The notes beneath the pieces are model-generated. The model ran no database searches. It was given only the letters and a program-made list of their open reading frames with translations, and was not told the DNA's origin. Both the position numbers and the translations under genes were made by a program. From a virus, in the IMG/VR virus record IMGVR_UViG_3300028597_000010, positions 41,623 to 105,622 of that record: a stretch of 64,000 nucleotides of DNA. The stretch is one strand, 5' to 3'. Shown piece by piece: positions 30,426-40,577 of this stretch; the first letter of the stretch is position 1, and every line of letters starts with the position of its first letter.

Positions 30426-33305
30426 TTACGACTTCACATCTCGACGAGTAAAGAACTGGTTCACACCTTGTCCGCCATCATCGATAAAGCATGGGATAGC
30501 AGAGCCGTGACGAGTTGCACTGATAGAACGACTGTCCATCACGATGTAACTCTTCTGCAATGCCAGCACTCCGTTGGTGGAGATGCCGAACAACACTTCG
30601 TTGTTAACTGGCTCACGAAGAACCGACGAGGCAATGGTCGACAAGTTAGCACCAGAACGACGCAGGTAGCAGTAGGTCACACCAGACGTTGCTACCTTAA
30701 CCGAATAATCCCGATCAAGGATAATGGTACGACCGTTCACTACAAAGCGAGCGCCTGCGGGCAAACGCACCCAACCTGTTTCGTTGATGTTGAAAGGATC
30801 CACTTTTGTAGTCCCGCCAACTTCGTTCATCACAGTCACAAACCGGCTGTTTGTCGGCTCGTGCTGATACACACCCTTGTTGGGGATGAGGATCGATGGA
30901 TAGACTTCTTCCACTGTGTCAAACGCATCAATACCTTGGTACAAGCGGGCGGTGTTAACCTTACCACGAGTAACCGAAGGCGAGGCGGTAGTAGCACCAG
31001 CGAGGATGCAACTCACATCACCGTAGATGTTACCGAACGCACGAGTGAACACAAGGTTGAACGTGTTAGCGTCCACCATCACCGCGTGCATGTCCGCGTA
31101 GTTCATCCAAGTGTCGTCACCCGAGGCCGAGTTACGTTTACCACTCATGGCCGGTTGACCCGCTGGAGTAGCCGGGAACAACTTGAGGCCGTTTGTGGTT
31201 TGGAACGTCAGTACACACTGGCTACCGGTCACTGTGTAATCAGCCACACCAACTTCAGCATAGCTCAGACCATCACTGATCATTACTACCATTTTGTTAG
31301 CGTTAAGCTTGAACGCTTGGATTGACGGAACCCGCAGAGCAGCGTTCACCAGTGGGTTGGCAGCAGCCGCACGAGCCATCACACTGCCGCTAGCGGCGCG
31401 CAATGCAATCAGACTGGGTAGCGCCAAGGAAACATCAGCACCAGTCGTCAGAACACCAGAGAGGTACTGGAAGCTTGCCTTACCGACATAGCCGTTTGCC
31501 TCGTTAAATGCCAAAGCACTCACCGATGCGCCTACCCCCGACTTGTTTACGTAAATCGACAACCCAGGAGGCACGTCAGCAATCGCCTCGTTGACATCTG
31601 CCAGACCGGGCAGTGCAATACCGAAGGTACCGTCACCCGATTGAGTGCTAACAATGCTGTTGCTTGCCCAGCTGTAGTCACGCCAACCGAAACGACCCGT
31701 CTTCTCATCAGCCCCATACACCAAATAAAGGGTGTTGATGGTGTTGTGAGTGTGAGGGATGATCCGTTCAGGAATCAAGCCAAAACAAGCATGGCGCATT
31801 GGCGCATACATTTCTGTAGACGTCAGGCGTGCATCCACGGTTGGACGGTTGGCCAGCAGGAAGTCCTTCAGACCGGTGTAGTCGGTACCGAAGCGCTTAA
31901 CCCGAGTACCCAGCTTGGTCGAAGCTGTCTTGATCAACTCACCCGAGTTCAACATTACCCCGGGATACTGCACGAGGTTGAAGAAGTCGAAGAGGTTGCC
32001 GTCTTTGAAGTAGTTCGGAGTACCGACAGGGAGCAGATCTGCACCCAAGGTGTCCTTACCACGCGTGCCCACTTGACGGAACACCGCCGTACCGCCCGCA
32101 GACAGCGTACCCGGAACGATAGACAACAGGAGGTTGAACACCAGCCGCTGCGATTTGGCACCCAGACGAGCTGTTACAGGAACTGCTACGTGTAGGTAAG
32201 CCTCAACGTTGGCAATGTTCCACAACAACGACGAAACGATACCGTGACTACCACCAGAAACCTCAATAGTAGCCTGAGGTGGCAGGTCAACGTAGTCTTT
32301 CAGATCGAACGTCTGGCTACCGTTAGCTGGGGCTGAGTACTGTGCTGTGTCGAAACGGTCAAACAACGCCAAGTAGGCCGCCGATATCTGATCGCCCAAC
32401 GCAGGGTCAGTTCCAGGGTTAGCCGTGGAGAAGAACTTGTGATACAACGTGATCGCCGTACCAGTGAATGCTGTCGATACCGCAATACCTTTGTAGGCAG
32501 CGTTAGTCGACATGCTGTACAACAAGTAGTTCTTGTTGGTGCCCGCCATGGCGAGGTTGTTCTTGTACTGATAGATCTTCTTGTCGGCCAACGGCTTAAA
32601 GAATGCAGTCAACCCATCAGTCGTGTCACAACCCACCGTGTTCCAACTGGACGTCAAGTAGCTGGCGTTCAGGTTAGGGATCTCACCTAGGCGAGTACCC
32701 TTGGAAATACCGGTCGGCATCGAGGTGAAGATCGACTGGTAGGTATAACGAGAACTGTCGCAAACCGGAGAGAACACCAAGGCATCGGTATTCAGCAGCA
32801 ACCCTGTCTTCTTGCTGGCGCCGAAGTAACGAACAGGGTCGTTAACAGTCGGAGTAACCACCGGGTAGTAGTCAGGGTAGAAGAACGACGCGAATTGGAA
32901 CATGTCGTTGTTCTGGTAATCTGACAGCTTAAACGAACCGTTGCTGGCGACCAGCGCAGCCTTGGCCCCCTGAGGCGTTACAAAGGCCTGTACGGGTGCG
33001 AAAGCAATTTGCTCGGCAAGTGTAGCCGTCCGGAAGTTATCCTTCTTAGACAGCCCCACAGAAGCCTTGGTTTCACCGTGCTGAGGACCACGAGCCGCCA
33101 AGTGTGCATCGACAGGAATGGCTACCGTGTCAACGAACTCTTGTACGTCTCCTTTGATGGTCTCCAGCTTATCTGCGTTGTTGTGGTTGAAGTTGTCTGT
33201 TGCCACGTGGATGGCTTCGACAAACGCGTTCATCTTTTTGATGACTTCTCCGAACCGTGGCTCGGGGGTATCTACAAAGGGTGGTTCCCCGCCCAGAATA
33301 ATCAT
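30426..33305 (-). CDS. tail-fibre protein, 959 aa
   Basis: A large, Ala/Thr/Ser/Asn-rich, beta-dominated protein without signal or membrane segment. It starts MIILGGEPPFVDTPEPRFGE with a helical segment, followed by many beta segments, and ends with a module resembling the ends of the two following fibres (GARFVVNGRTIILDRDYSVK and a final ISATRHGSAIPCFIDDGGQG). GGAG lies 8 nt before the ATG. In phiKZ-like phages a family of paralogous fibres (gp131-135) lies near the portal gene; this gene and its two neighbours fit that family. Likely role: host receptor binding or baseplate decoration. Confidence 0.75.
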   Translation of the reverse strand: MIILGGEPPFVDTPEPRFGEVIKKMNAFVEAIHVATDNFNHNNADKLETIKGDVQEFVDTVAIPVDAHLAARGPQHGETKASVGLSKKDNFRTATLAEQIAFAPVQAFVTPQGAKAALVASNGSFKLSDYQNNDMFQFASFFYPDYYPVVTPTVNDPVRYFGASKKTGLLLNTDALVFSPVCDSSRYTYQSIFTSMPTGISKGTRLGEIPNLNASYLTSSWNTVGCDTTDGLTAFFKPLADKKIYQYKNNLAMAGTNKNYLLYSMSTNAAYKGIAVSTAFTGTAITLYHKFFSTANPGTDPALGDQISAAYLALFDRFDTAQYSAPANGSQTFDLKDYVDLPPQATIEVSGGSHGIVSSLLWNIANVEAYLHVAVPVTARLGAKSQRLVFNLLLSIVPGTLSAGGTAVFRQVGTRGKDTLGADLLPVGTPNYFKDGNLFDFFNLVQYPGVMLNSGELIKTASTKLGTRVKRFGTDYTGLKDFLLANRPTVDARLTSTEMYAPMRHACFGLIPERIIPHTHNTINTLYLVYGADEKTGRFGWRDYSWASNSIVSTQSGDGTFGIALPGLADVNEAIADVPPGLSIYVNKSGVGASVSALAFNEANGYVGKASFQYLSGVLTTGADVSLALPSLIALRAASGSVMARAAAANPLVNAALRVPSIQAFKLNANKMVVMISDGLSYAEVGVADYTVTGSQCVLTFQTTNGLKLFPATPAGQPAMSGKRNSASGDDTWMNYADMHAVMVDANTFNLVFTRAFGNIYGDVSCILAGATTASPSVTRGKVNTARLYQGIDAFDTVEEVYPSILIPNKGVYQHEPTNSRFVTVMNEVGGTTKVDPFNINETGWVRLPAGARFVVNGRTIILDRDYSVKVATSGVTYCYLRRSGANLSTIASSVLREPVNNEVLFGISTNGVLALQKSYIVMDSRSISATRHGSAIPCFIDDGGQGVNQFFTRRDVKS

Positions 33306-33338
33306 AGACGTTCTCCATTGGTCGAGCAGGAAAGGAAT

Positions 33339-33356
33339 GGGGGAGATAACTCCCCC
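33339..33356 (-). terminator. small hairpin between fibre genes
   Basis: GGGGGAG (33339-33345) pairs with CTCCCCC (33350-33356), between the stop of the second fibre gene and the start of the 959-aa one. It may attenuate rather than end transcription. Confidence 0.55.
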
Positions 33357-33362
33357 GAAGTG

Positions 33363-36300
33363 TTAAGGCAGCAGCTCGCCATTGCTTACGAACACAAACG
33401 AACCTTCATCTTGAGGGAAACCGGAGCTCATCGGAATGATACCGCCCTCACGAGTGTAACTGAGGAGAAGGTCACCGACCATGAACGGTTGTTCCCGCGC
33501 AATGGTCACGATAGAACTGGCGTTGGTAACGACGGTAGCCACACGCAGCAGCGAACCACTCTTCCGCATCTTGGTTGTCGACAACAAGTATTTAGGCAAG
33601 TCGTCTTCAATCGTCACGTAGATGTAGTACGTTTTGTTTTGTGGAGCGCCATCAATATCACGCAAGTCCAGTGTACCACCGGGCACTCGATAAGCCGCAC
33701 CGTTGATCATCACCGCGATGTTGTCTTGGAAGAACAACGACCACCCGGTCTCAGGATAAGCAGACCCACCCAAGTAATACGTGAAGCTGGTGTCTGGGTT
33801 AGTCTTCCTGAAGATACTCGCCGCGCCCCCGGTTTCCGAATAGATGTTAAACGGATACTGAAGACCGCCGGTATCAGGGACGGTTCCGGTCAAGACGAGG
33901 TCGGTCATCCCCACCTTAGGCACCATCATTACGGGATCGTTCTGTGACCAGCTAGACGACTGGCCATACGTACCAGTAACCTTGTTGGTGGCGAGGTCAA
34001 CATCGAACGTGGAGAACAGCTTGGTGTAGACCGTAGAGCTCGTCACGGTGCTGTAGGGTGATACGAAGAACACCTTCAGTTTACCGTTGTCACGATAGGC
34101 GTTGAAGAACCCACGTGGTTTGTGCGCCTGCGTACTCAGAATGAAGTTAACGTCGTTGATCTTGACGTTGACACCATTACGGAAGTGCGGTGGTGTATCC
34201 AGAACAGTAACATCACTGATCAGGTAAACCCCAGGGTGGTCGGCATTGGGTGCTTCTACCACCGGACGGAACAACACCAACTGTGTACGGATCGTCGTGT
34301 TAGCGGCATCGATGAAGTGAATCACCGCCATCGCAACGTTCATTCCAGTAAACATCCCACCGTTCTCAGCCCCCAGCATGTGCAGGGAGAATGCCCAATA
34401 CTTGGTAGTCTGAAACTCAGCCGGGATAAACGTCTTCAACTTGTCGATGAGCGCTTGACGGAACCCGTAGAAGGTTACCCCACTGTAGGTTGCTTTCTTA
34501 CCGACGTTGTCCAACACACGCTGTGTGGTCCGAGGGAACGTTTGCAACACATTGTTCCCTGCTGGCGCCTTGAGAGCGTTGTTACGCGGATAGAAGTTGT
34601 TGGTTGTCTGGTACGAGCTCCAACCACAGGTGCTGAAACTGGTACTACCCATCTCCACCCCACCAGCTACCAAATCAGCAGCAGAACCGGTCATCCCGAT
34701 AACACCGTCGGTGTACGTCAGGTTGGTTTCAAACACCGCGTTCGACAGAGGACGTGCTTGCAGGTTAGGCAACTTCAGGTTGGTGATACCAGCCCGTGCT
34801 TGATAGCCACCTGTCACCAAACGAAGATACGTTTTACGGTTGTTGGTTGCTTGCTCCATGGCGCCATACAACTCGCCATCTGGTTCAAACGTCATCGTCC
34901 CAGGGAACGTACCGCTCAACAGTGGGGACCGCAGTTGAGGCAACAGGTACTTGCGGTTTACTGGAGGAGCCGCCGCGTTCCACAATCCACCGGCCAACAG
35001 TGCTGCGTCAGTGGTTTTACCCGTATGGCCGTAGACCTCGATAACGGCTGGAAAGTCATTACCGTCCTCAATTGTCGCGCACACTGTCTCGCCGCTTGGC
35101 AACACAACGATAGACGCCGAGTTACTTTGGATGGTCGGGTTGTACCAGCCAGCGTAGTAATCGTTGAGGTAGGCGTTCTTCTCGGCCTGAGTGGAGTCCG
35201 TGAAACCCATCTCGTACGCCGGTGTCTTGTTGAGCAACGTCATAACGCCGGTAGCCGGGTTAATCGAATAGCCCATCGACATGATCACCGTGATGTTGAT
35301 GATCGTACCAGCACCGTCGTTGTAGACCCCCGCGTTACCCAAAATAAGCTGCAACAGATAAGATCCTGAAGCATTCGGGTTGGCACAGGAAAGAGACGCA
35401 GTCCGTCCACTCTTGTTCAACGTGGTAACAGGTTGACGATAAGTCCAAGGCCCGTTACGAGTCCACTTCCCGCCCACTTGCACCGGAACCATTGGTTTCC
35501 AGAAGGTGGAGTTGGTGTAGGCCACACCGTCGTAGTCGGCGAAGGTCAGGTCCAACCGAGTCCAAGTAATTTGAGTACCGGCAATAACGCTGGCCACTGG
35601 AGCACGGAAGAACGTATGTTTCTCATCGCTACCGATACCGGTGCTCTGAACCAACAGCAACCAATCACCCATGAAGTGGATGGTCGACTTGTCATGACTG
35701 CTGAAAGTTGTGCCACCGTACAGTGTAATCACGTTGGTCATGTCGCATTTAACATACGCATGAGATGCTGGGTTCATCGTGCCGTTGGTAATCGCCACAT
35801 ACCAGTTATTCGTAGCAGGGATACCCACCATGATAACCTTGTGGTTACTGCCTGCCACGACCGCCGTTGGGTTGATACCCAGTGCTACCAAGGACGCAGG
35901 AGCGTACTTGAAAGCGGAATACACATACTTGGCGTCTGGCTTATTGTAGTTCTCGACGTACGAGTAGTACAACCCTTCTGAACGGCCGTCATTGTGGTTG
36001 GTCAGGATCATCAGCAGACCGTTGTCTTCCAGACAGATCGCCGAGCAATCAGACACAGCACCCAACCCTTCGAACGACCCACTGATGTTGGGAGGAATGA
36101 AACTCTCACCACCAAACGAGCTGATAGGCATGATACCCGACAACATCGCTTTGTCCGTATTAGGGACGTAGGTCTTGGCCAACTGCACCACACCGTATGG
36201 CGTACTGAATCGATCAGCAGCAACACCCGCCATGTCTTCAGCCAGAGTGGCCGTCGGGAAGTTGTCTACGTTACCCACGTCAACATCGAATGCATCGATA

Positions 36301-36950
36301 CCGTGTGGGTTGTAGTAGTTACCGTCGTGCAGTTGCAAACGGTTCAGTTGGTCATCACGTGCGTCGTACAGCTTGTCGTAGGCGTCGTCTACCACCACAG
36401 TCAACTTGTCGTTGAACGTGTAGTCACGAGACATGCGGATGCCTTTCAACTGAATGAAGAACTGAGTGAAGTCAAACCAATCACTGATCTCCGTCTTGAT
36501 GTTGTGCGTGTGATACTCCGGCGGCAGCGTCGGAGGTACGCCAAACACCTTGCTCCACGGGATAGGAACCTTACCCGCGTTCATCATGTAAATCCATTCC
36601 TCCAAGTTACTGCGAGGAACGAAGTAGGCCCCGAGACTTTGATAGTCAATGGTCACGAAGTCGTTGTTCAGAACGATGGCGTCAGACAACCGGATGTAAG
36701 AACAGATAGAACGGCCGGTGATGTTGCAGAAGGGTACGAACTCACCTTCTACGTAGTAGTCACGATCACGCCGCATGAGTGCGCCGCGCTGGTCACGCAT
36801 TACGACCAGGCCAGCTTCCCCGAAGAAAGGAGAACCGTCAGGCAAATACCAGTTAAGGGTTTTGTCTGTCAGTTTCCACTTTTCTCCAGTAATGGTGTTC
36901 ACGGGCTCAGTGCCCCGAATATCAAACTTTACGAGAGGAATGGAATCCAT
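33363..36950 (-). CDS. tail-fibre protein, 1195 aa
   Basis: Start MDSIPLVKFDIRGTEPVN is used because AAGG lies about 9 nt upstream; a longer frame would run into the previous gene. The protein is closely related to the 1185-aa one upstream: both hold a PP-I-GSFEGLG segment, C-ED-G-L-LVGN/NHNDGR-GLY motifs, ITNGTMNP-(S/K)H-Y-(K/R)-DM, and the same C-terminal ending (LRDIDGAPQNKTYYIYVTIED). The N-terminal region contains HTHNIKTEISDWFDF, which recurs in all long fibres. Large beta-sheet repeats suggest seven-bladed or beta-propeller-like domains. Probably a baseplate-attached fibre. Confidence 0.8.
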   Translation of the reverse strand: MDSIPLVKFDIRGTEPVNTITGEKWKLTDKTLNWYLPDGSPFFGEAGLVVMRDQRGALMRRDRDYYVEGEFVPFCNITGRSICSYIRLSDAIVLNNDFVTIDYQSLGAYFVPRSNLEEWIYMMNAGKVPIPWSKVFGVPPTLPPEYHTHNIKTEISDWFDFTQFFIQLKGIRMSRDYTFNDKLTVVVDDAYDKLYDARDDQLNRLQLHDGNYYNPHGIDAFDVDVGNVDNFPTATLAEDMAGVAADRFSTPYGVVQLAKTYVPNTDKAMLSGIMPISSFGGESFIPPNISGSFEGLGAVSDCSAICLEDNGLLMILTNHNDGRSEGLYYSYVENYNKPDAKYVYSAFKYAPASLVALGINPTAVVAGSNHKVIMVGIPATNNWYVAITNGTMNPASHAYVKCDMTNVITLYGGTTFSSHDKSTIHFMGDWLLLVQSTGIGSDEKHTFFRAPVASVIAGTQITWTRLDLTFADYDGVAYTNSTFWKPMVPVQVGGKWTRNGPWTYRQPVTTLNKSGRTASLSCANPNASGSYLLQLILGNAGVYNDGAGTIINITVIMSMGYSINPATGVMTLLNKTPAYEMGFTDSTQAEKNAYLNDYYAGWYNPTIQSNSASIVVLPSGETVCATIEDGNDFPAVIEVYGHTGKTTDAALLAGGLWNAAAPPVNRKYLLPQLRSPLLSGTFPGTMTFEPDGELYGAMEQATNNRKTYLRLVTGGYQARAGITNLKLPNLQARPLSNAVFETNLTYTDGVIGMTGSAADLVAGGVEMGSTSFSTCGWSSYQTTNNFYPRNNALKAPAGNNVLQTFPRTTQRVLDNVGKKATYSGVTFYGFRQALIDKLKTFIPAEFQTTKYWAFSLHMLGAENGGMFTGMNVAMAVIHFIDAANTTIRTQLVLFRPVVEAPNADHPGVYLISDVTVLDTPPHFRNGVNVKINDVNFILSTQAHKPRGFFNAYRDNGKLKVFFVSPYSTVTSSTVYTKLFSTFDVDLATNKVTGTYGQSSSWSQNDPVMMVPKVGMTDLVLTGTVPDTGGLQYPFNIYSETGGAASIFRKTNPDTSFTYYLGGSAYPETGWSLFFQDNIAVMINGAAYRVPGGTLDLRDIDGAPQNKTYYIYVTIEDDLPKYLLSTTKMRKSGSLLRVATVVTNASSIVTIAREQPFMVGDLLLSYTREGGIIPMSSGFPQDEGSFVFVSNGELLP

Positions 36951-37009
36951 TGCGATAGCCTTATTAAAGAGGAGGGGAGGGTTAGACCCACTCCCCTTTA
37001 TACCTAGTG

Positions 37010-40000
37010 TTAAGGAAGGATCTCGCTTGGGTAGAACCAAGGGATTTGACCTTCCTCGTTGACCAAGCCCGATGCACCCGGGATGGAGTTACCGCGTTTT
37101 ACTTCTGTGATGCGGTGACCGTTCAGTGCAAACACGTTCAGTCGTTCTACCGTGATGATCTGAGTGCCGTTGGTTTTCACCGTAGCAGCCCACAACTGGG
37201 TAAGAGTTTCCAAACGCTTCTGGAGGGTCACTTGATACGTTGGCTTGCCGTTTTCCAAGGTAGCGTAAACGTAGAACGTCTTGTTACCTGGAGACGCGTC
37301 GATATCCCGCAAGTCAATCAACCCTGCGGGGAACGTGTACGGCTTGCCTTGGAACACCGCATCCGTAGGAGCCTGGAAGAAGATCACCCAGCCAATTTCC
37401 GGATACACCGAGGCCAGCAGCGGGTTGTTTACAGAACCCTTCTGGATAACAGCGGCACCACCAGTGGAGGTCTCGTAGTTCCAGCAGATGCTGATCCCGT
37501 TGTCGGGAGTTACAGCGTATGTCGGAACGTTCACCTGAGTAGACGGGAACTCACACGTAGTCCAACGCCCAGTACCTCGGTTAGCGTACTTGACGCGAGT
37601 TGCCATCCCCACAACGTTACTGTAGGCCCCACTTTGAATAGCTGGGTCCAAGTAAATGTCCAACGAGTTGTCGGAGTTGAGGTACACTAAGCAGCACTGG
37701 CTACCCTGGATGTAACGAACGTCAACAAAGCTGTTACCACCGATTTCCGATCCGGTGACCCATGCATCCCACTGACCTTGACTCTGCTGAGAGGCTGAGC
37801 CAGGGAAGATACCGTGAGCTTTGTCTAGTACTGTAAACCCATTGACGATCGCACGCACACCAGTTTCGGTGTATGTCGGAGAAACCGACATTGTTGTAAC
37901 ACGACGAGAGAAGTTCACTGGATCGGTGTACGTAACCATCACGAGAGTGGGCAGCCAACCGAACTTACCTGTCAGCCCGCCGTTAGGGTCAAAGATCGTT
38001 ACGAACACACGCCCGGCGTAAGACAACAGATCAGGTCGCTCGATTTGCTGTTTAAGCGCCTCGACGATGTTCGAAGGCCACAGCATCTCACGAGTCGGCA
38101 CAATGGTAGTAGTACCGTCAGCATCATCTCGGAAGTTACAGGCACCAATCAACAAGACGTCGTCTAAACCAACTGGAGCGGTCCAAGCATTGCCGTACAC
38201 ATTGCGATCCAGATAACGACGCTGAGACCCTACACACATTGCAGACTGGGAGATCTCAATCCCATAGGTATCTAGCAAGCTCGACGGAACGCTAACAGTC
38301 GCTCCACCGATACCCGCCACGCAGTTCACTTTACGGATGTTGTTAGTCAACGCCCGCGAAACTACGTTCGGTACCAGCAAGTTCTGGATGTTTGCCCGTG
38401 AAACATACTTACCCGAGATCCGCTTGATGTACAACCCCAACGCATCGGAGTTATCGCCTCTCGACGACATGAACACTTCCGCACCCGGGAATTGCAGCGG
38501 TGGACGAACCGACACGTTGTTAGCCGTTGGTGGGACTACACCTTCCACAGCCGATGTATACGACGACATAGGGAGTGGGTTCCAGGTCTTGGTCAGCAAG
38601 TCATACTTGTTAATCGGACCAATGGCTTTCATCAGAGTAGTAAACCACGGGAAGCCGTTGTACTTAAGGCTGTGCGTGGTAACGACCCGAAGGTCATCCA
38701 ATATCGCAATCGACGTTTTGGAGTCGGAAGTACAAACTGCCGACCAGTTACTGGTGCGACCATCAAAAGACGTCGGGTCATCGAAGTTGATCAGAGGAAG
38801 AGCAATCTGGGAGATCTTCGTCATCACGTTGGTGTTCGGATCGATCTCGTACGCCACATCCAAGTCAGCATAGCAGTATCGCCCAGAAGACAACAACCCA
38901 CTGTAGTAGTAGCTGAGGAACTTCAACGCGGTTCTACCACTTGGAGCAGGGGTAGAAACGGTCAGCTGTGTCCAACTTACTCGTGCCCCTTGGTCGTCAT
39001 ACGGTGCGAACGGAAACAGGAATTTCGACACCTTCTGTGTTGGCTTATCAATAAAGTGTTTGGTACCCCAACGCCAAACGGGAGAGTTATTCCACTGAAC
39101 ACCGTCCAGATCCTGGAAGGTCATATTGACACGTTCCGGTGTCAGCGGGTTCAGCAGACGGATATCAGAAATCCGCACCCGGAAGAAATAACGGTAGGTG
39201 AAACTCTGAATGAGGACCGGCCCATCAGGATCGTCAACAAAACCGTTCCAGTGAGCGTAGAAGATGTAGATCCATTCCCCTACAACAGCGATACTCACTT
39301 GGTGAATCTCGTTGCTCATCTTGCGACTAGCCCAATCGCCATAAACCGCTTGCAACAGCGGGTTCATGTCCAAGCGGCAATAAACGTGCTTGGATGGGTT
39401 CATCGTGCCGTTGGTGATGCCGATGTAATACTTCTGACTGAGGGAGTCACCCACCAACATCGCTTCGCCGTTACTGCCTGACGCTACCACGTCAACGTTG
39501 GCACCATCCTGAATGAACTTAGGGTGGGTCCACTTGTACGCCGAGAAGGTTTGCTTTGGAGTTGGCGTGTCGTAGTCTTTGATCACGGAGCAATACAGTC
39601 CGTTAACCCGACCATCCAAACGGTTACCTACCAACACCAGCGACCCGTCGTCTTCCTGGCAGACAGCACAGGTTTCTGCCTTACTGCCCAGACCTTCAAA
39701 CGAACCGTCAATCGACGGAGGAATGAAGTTGGTGTTACCGAAACGAGACAGTGGCAACAGAGCTGCTTCCAAGAACTCAGAGCTATTGAAGCCATAGTTC
39801 TCAACGATGGTTTCCAGCGCCAGCGGAGTGAGGTGCATGTCCTTACGGGCTTGCATCACGTTACCGGTAGTCGCTGTGGCAAAGTTGTCGACGTTCTCTT
39901 TGCCGATCTGCGCTGCGTTCAGGCCGTGGGCGTTGTACGCTTCGAGGTGGTTGGCGAGGTATTCCGACAACATCGTGCCATAGACGTTGACGTAGTTGGT

Positions 40001-40567
40001 CAGCAGGTTGTAGAAGTGGTCGATACGAACTTGTACCGGCTCACGACCGTTAGCCTGCTTCATGGCCAAGTACATGTCCAAGCAGTCAATCATGTCCTGC
40101 CAGGCAATGATGTCACGGATCAGGCTGTGACTGTGTAGCGTCGGTGGGAACACGACAGGTTTGTTCTCAAGGTTATCCCACCACACAGGACGATCGTCTT
40201 CTACAGCGGACGTGATGAGCTGCAGCATGCTGTTATCGATGAGAGAGAACTCACCTACAACCTTGTAGTCCATCAGAACGTCGGTCAGGTCTTCCGGGAT
40301 CAACTCGATCATGCACGCGACTGGTTCAGCACAGTGTTCTGTCAGTCGTGTCATGAGACGGTGGATGCGGTAGTCCTTATCGTAGATCAGTGGTTCGCCG
40401 TTAGGCTTCTTCATGACCAACGACTTAACAAAGAACGGCGCGTGGAGCGGAACGATTACCCGAGTCCACAGGCCCGGTTCGACGGTTCTGGGTTCGTCAA
40501 TGATGACGTTCTCCGGATTATTACCATCAATGTCTGTCTTGTACTGTTGGACAATAGGAAAGTGCAT
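37010..40567 (-). CDS. tail-fibre protein, 1185 aa
   Basis: Paralog of the 1195-aa protein. The N-terminal 250 residues hold a TLHSHSLIRDIIAWQDMID segment and a coiled-coil-like stretch (VRIDHFYNLLTNYVNVYGTMLSEYLANHLEAYNAHG), probably the trimeric attachment part. A beta-rich body follows and the C-terminus has LRDIDASPGNKTFYVYATLEN. AAGGAACGG precedes the ATG. Three related fibres in a row suggest repeated duplication followed by divergence of host-contact regions. Confidence 0.8.
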   Translation of the reverse strand: MHFPIVQQYKTDIDGNNPENVIIDEPRTVEPGLWTRVIVPLHAPFFVKSLVMKKPNGEPLIYDKDYRIHRLMTRLTEHCAEPVACMIELIPEDLTDVLMDYKVVGEFSLIDNSMLQLITSAVEDDRPVWWDNLENKPVVFPPTLHSHSLIRDIIAWQDMIDCLDMYLAMKQANGREPVQVRIDHFYNLLTNYVNVYGTMLSEYLANHLEAYNAHGLNAAQIGKENVDNFATATTGNVMQARKDMHLTPLALETIVENYGFNSSEFLEAALLPLSRFGNTNFIPPSIDGSFEGLGSKAETCAVCQEDDGSLVLVGNRLDGRVNGLYCSVIKDYDTPTPKQTFSAYKWTHPKFIQDGANVDVVASGSNGEAMLVGDSLSQKYYIGITNGTMNPSKHVYCRLDMNPLLQAVYGDWASRKMSNEIHQVSIAVVGEWIYIFYAHWNGFVDDPDGPVLIQSFTYRYFFRVRISDIRLLNPLTPERVNMTFQDLDGVQWNNSPVWRWGTKHFIDKPTQKVSKFLFPFAPYDDQGARVSWTQLTVSTPAPSGRTALKFLSYYYSGLLSSGRYCYADLDVAYEIDPNTNVMTKISQIALPLINFDDPTSFDGRTSNWSAVCTSDSKTSIAILDDLRVVTTHSLKYNGFPWFTTLMKAIGPINKYDLLTKTWNPLPMSSYTSAVEGVVPPTANNVSVRPPLQFPGAEVFMSSRGDNSDALGLYIKRISGKYVSRANIQNLLVPNVVSRALTNNIRKVNCVAGIGGATVSVPSSLLDTYGIEISQSAMCVGSQRRYLDRNVYGNAWTAPVGLDDVLLIGACNFRDDADGTTTIVPTREMLWPSNIVEALKQQIERPDLLSYAGRVFVTIFDPNGGLTGKFGWLPTLVMVTYTDPVNFSRRVTTMSVSPTYTETGVRAIVNGFTVLDKAHGIFPGSASQQSQGQWDAWVTGSEIGGNSFVDVRYIQGSQCCLVYLNSDNSLDIYLDPAIQSGAYSNVVGMATRVKYANRGTGRWTTCEFPSTQVNVPTYAVTPDNGISICWNYETSTGGAAVIQKGSVNNPLLASVYPEIGWVIFFQAPTDAVFQGKPYTFPAGLIDLRDIDASPGNKTFYVYATLENGKPTYQVTLQKRLETLTQLWAATVKTNGTQIITVERLNVFALNGHRITEVKRGNSIPGASGLVNEEGQIPWFYPSEILP

Positions 40568-40577
40568 ATCCCGTTCC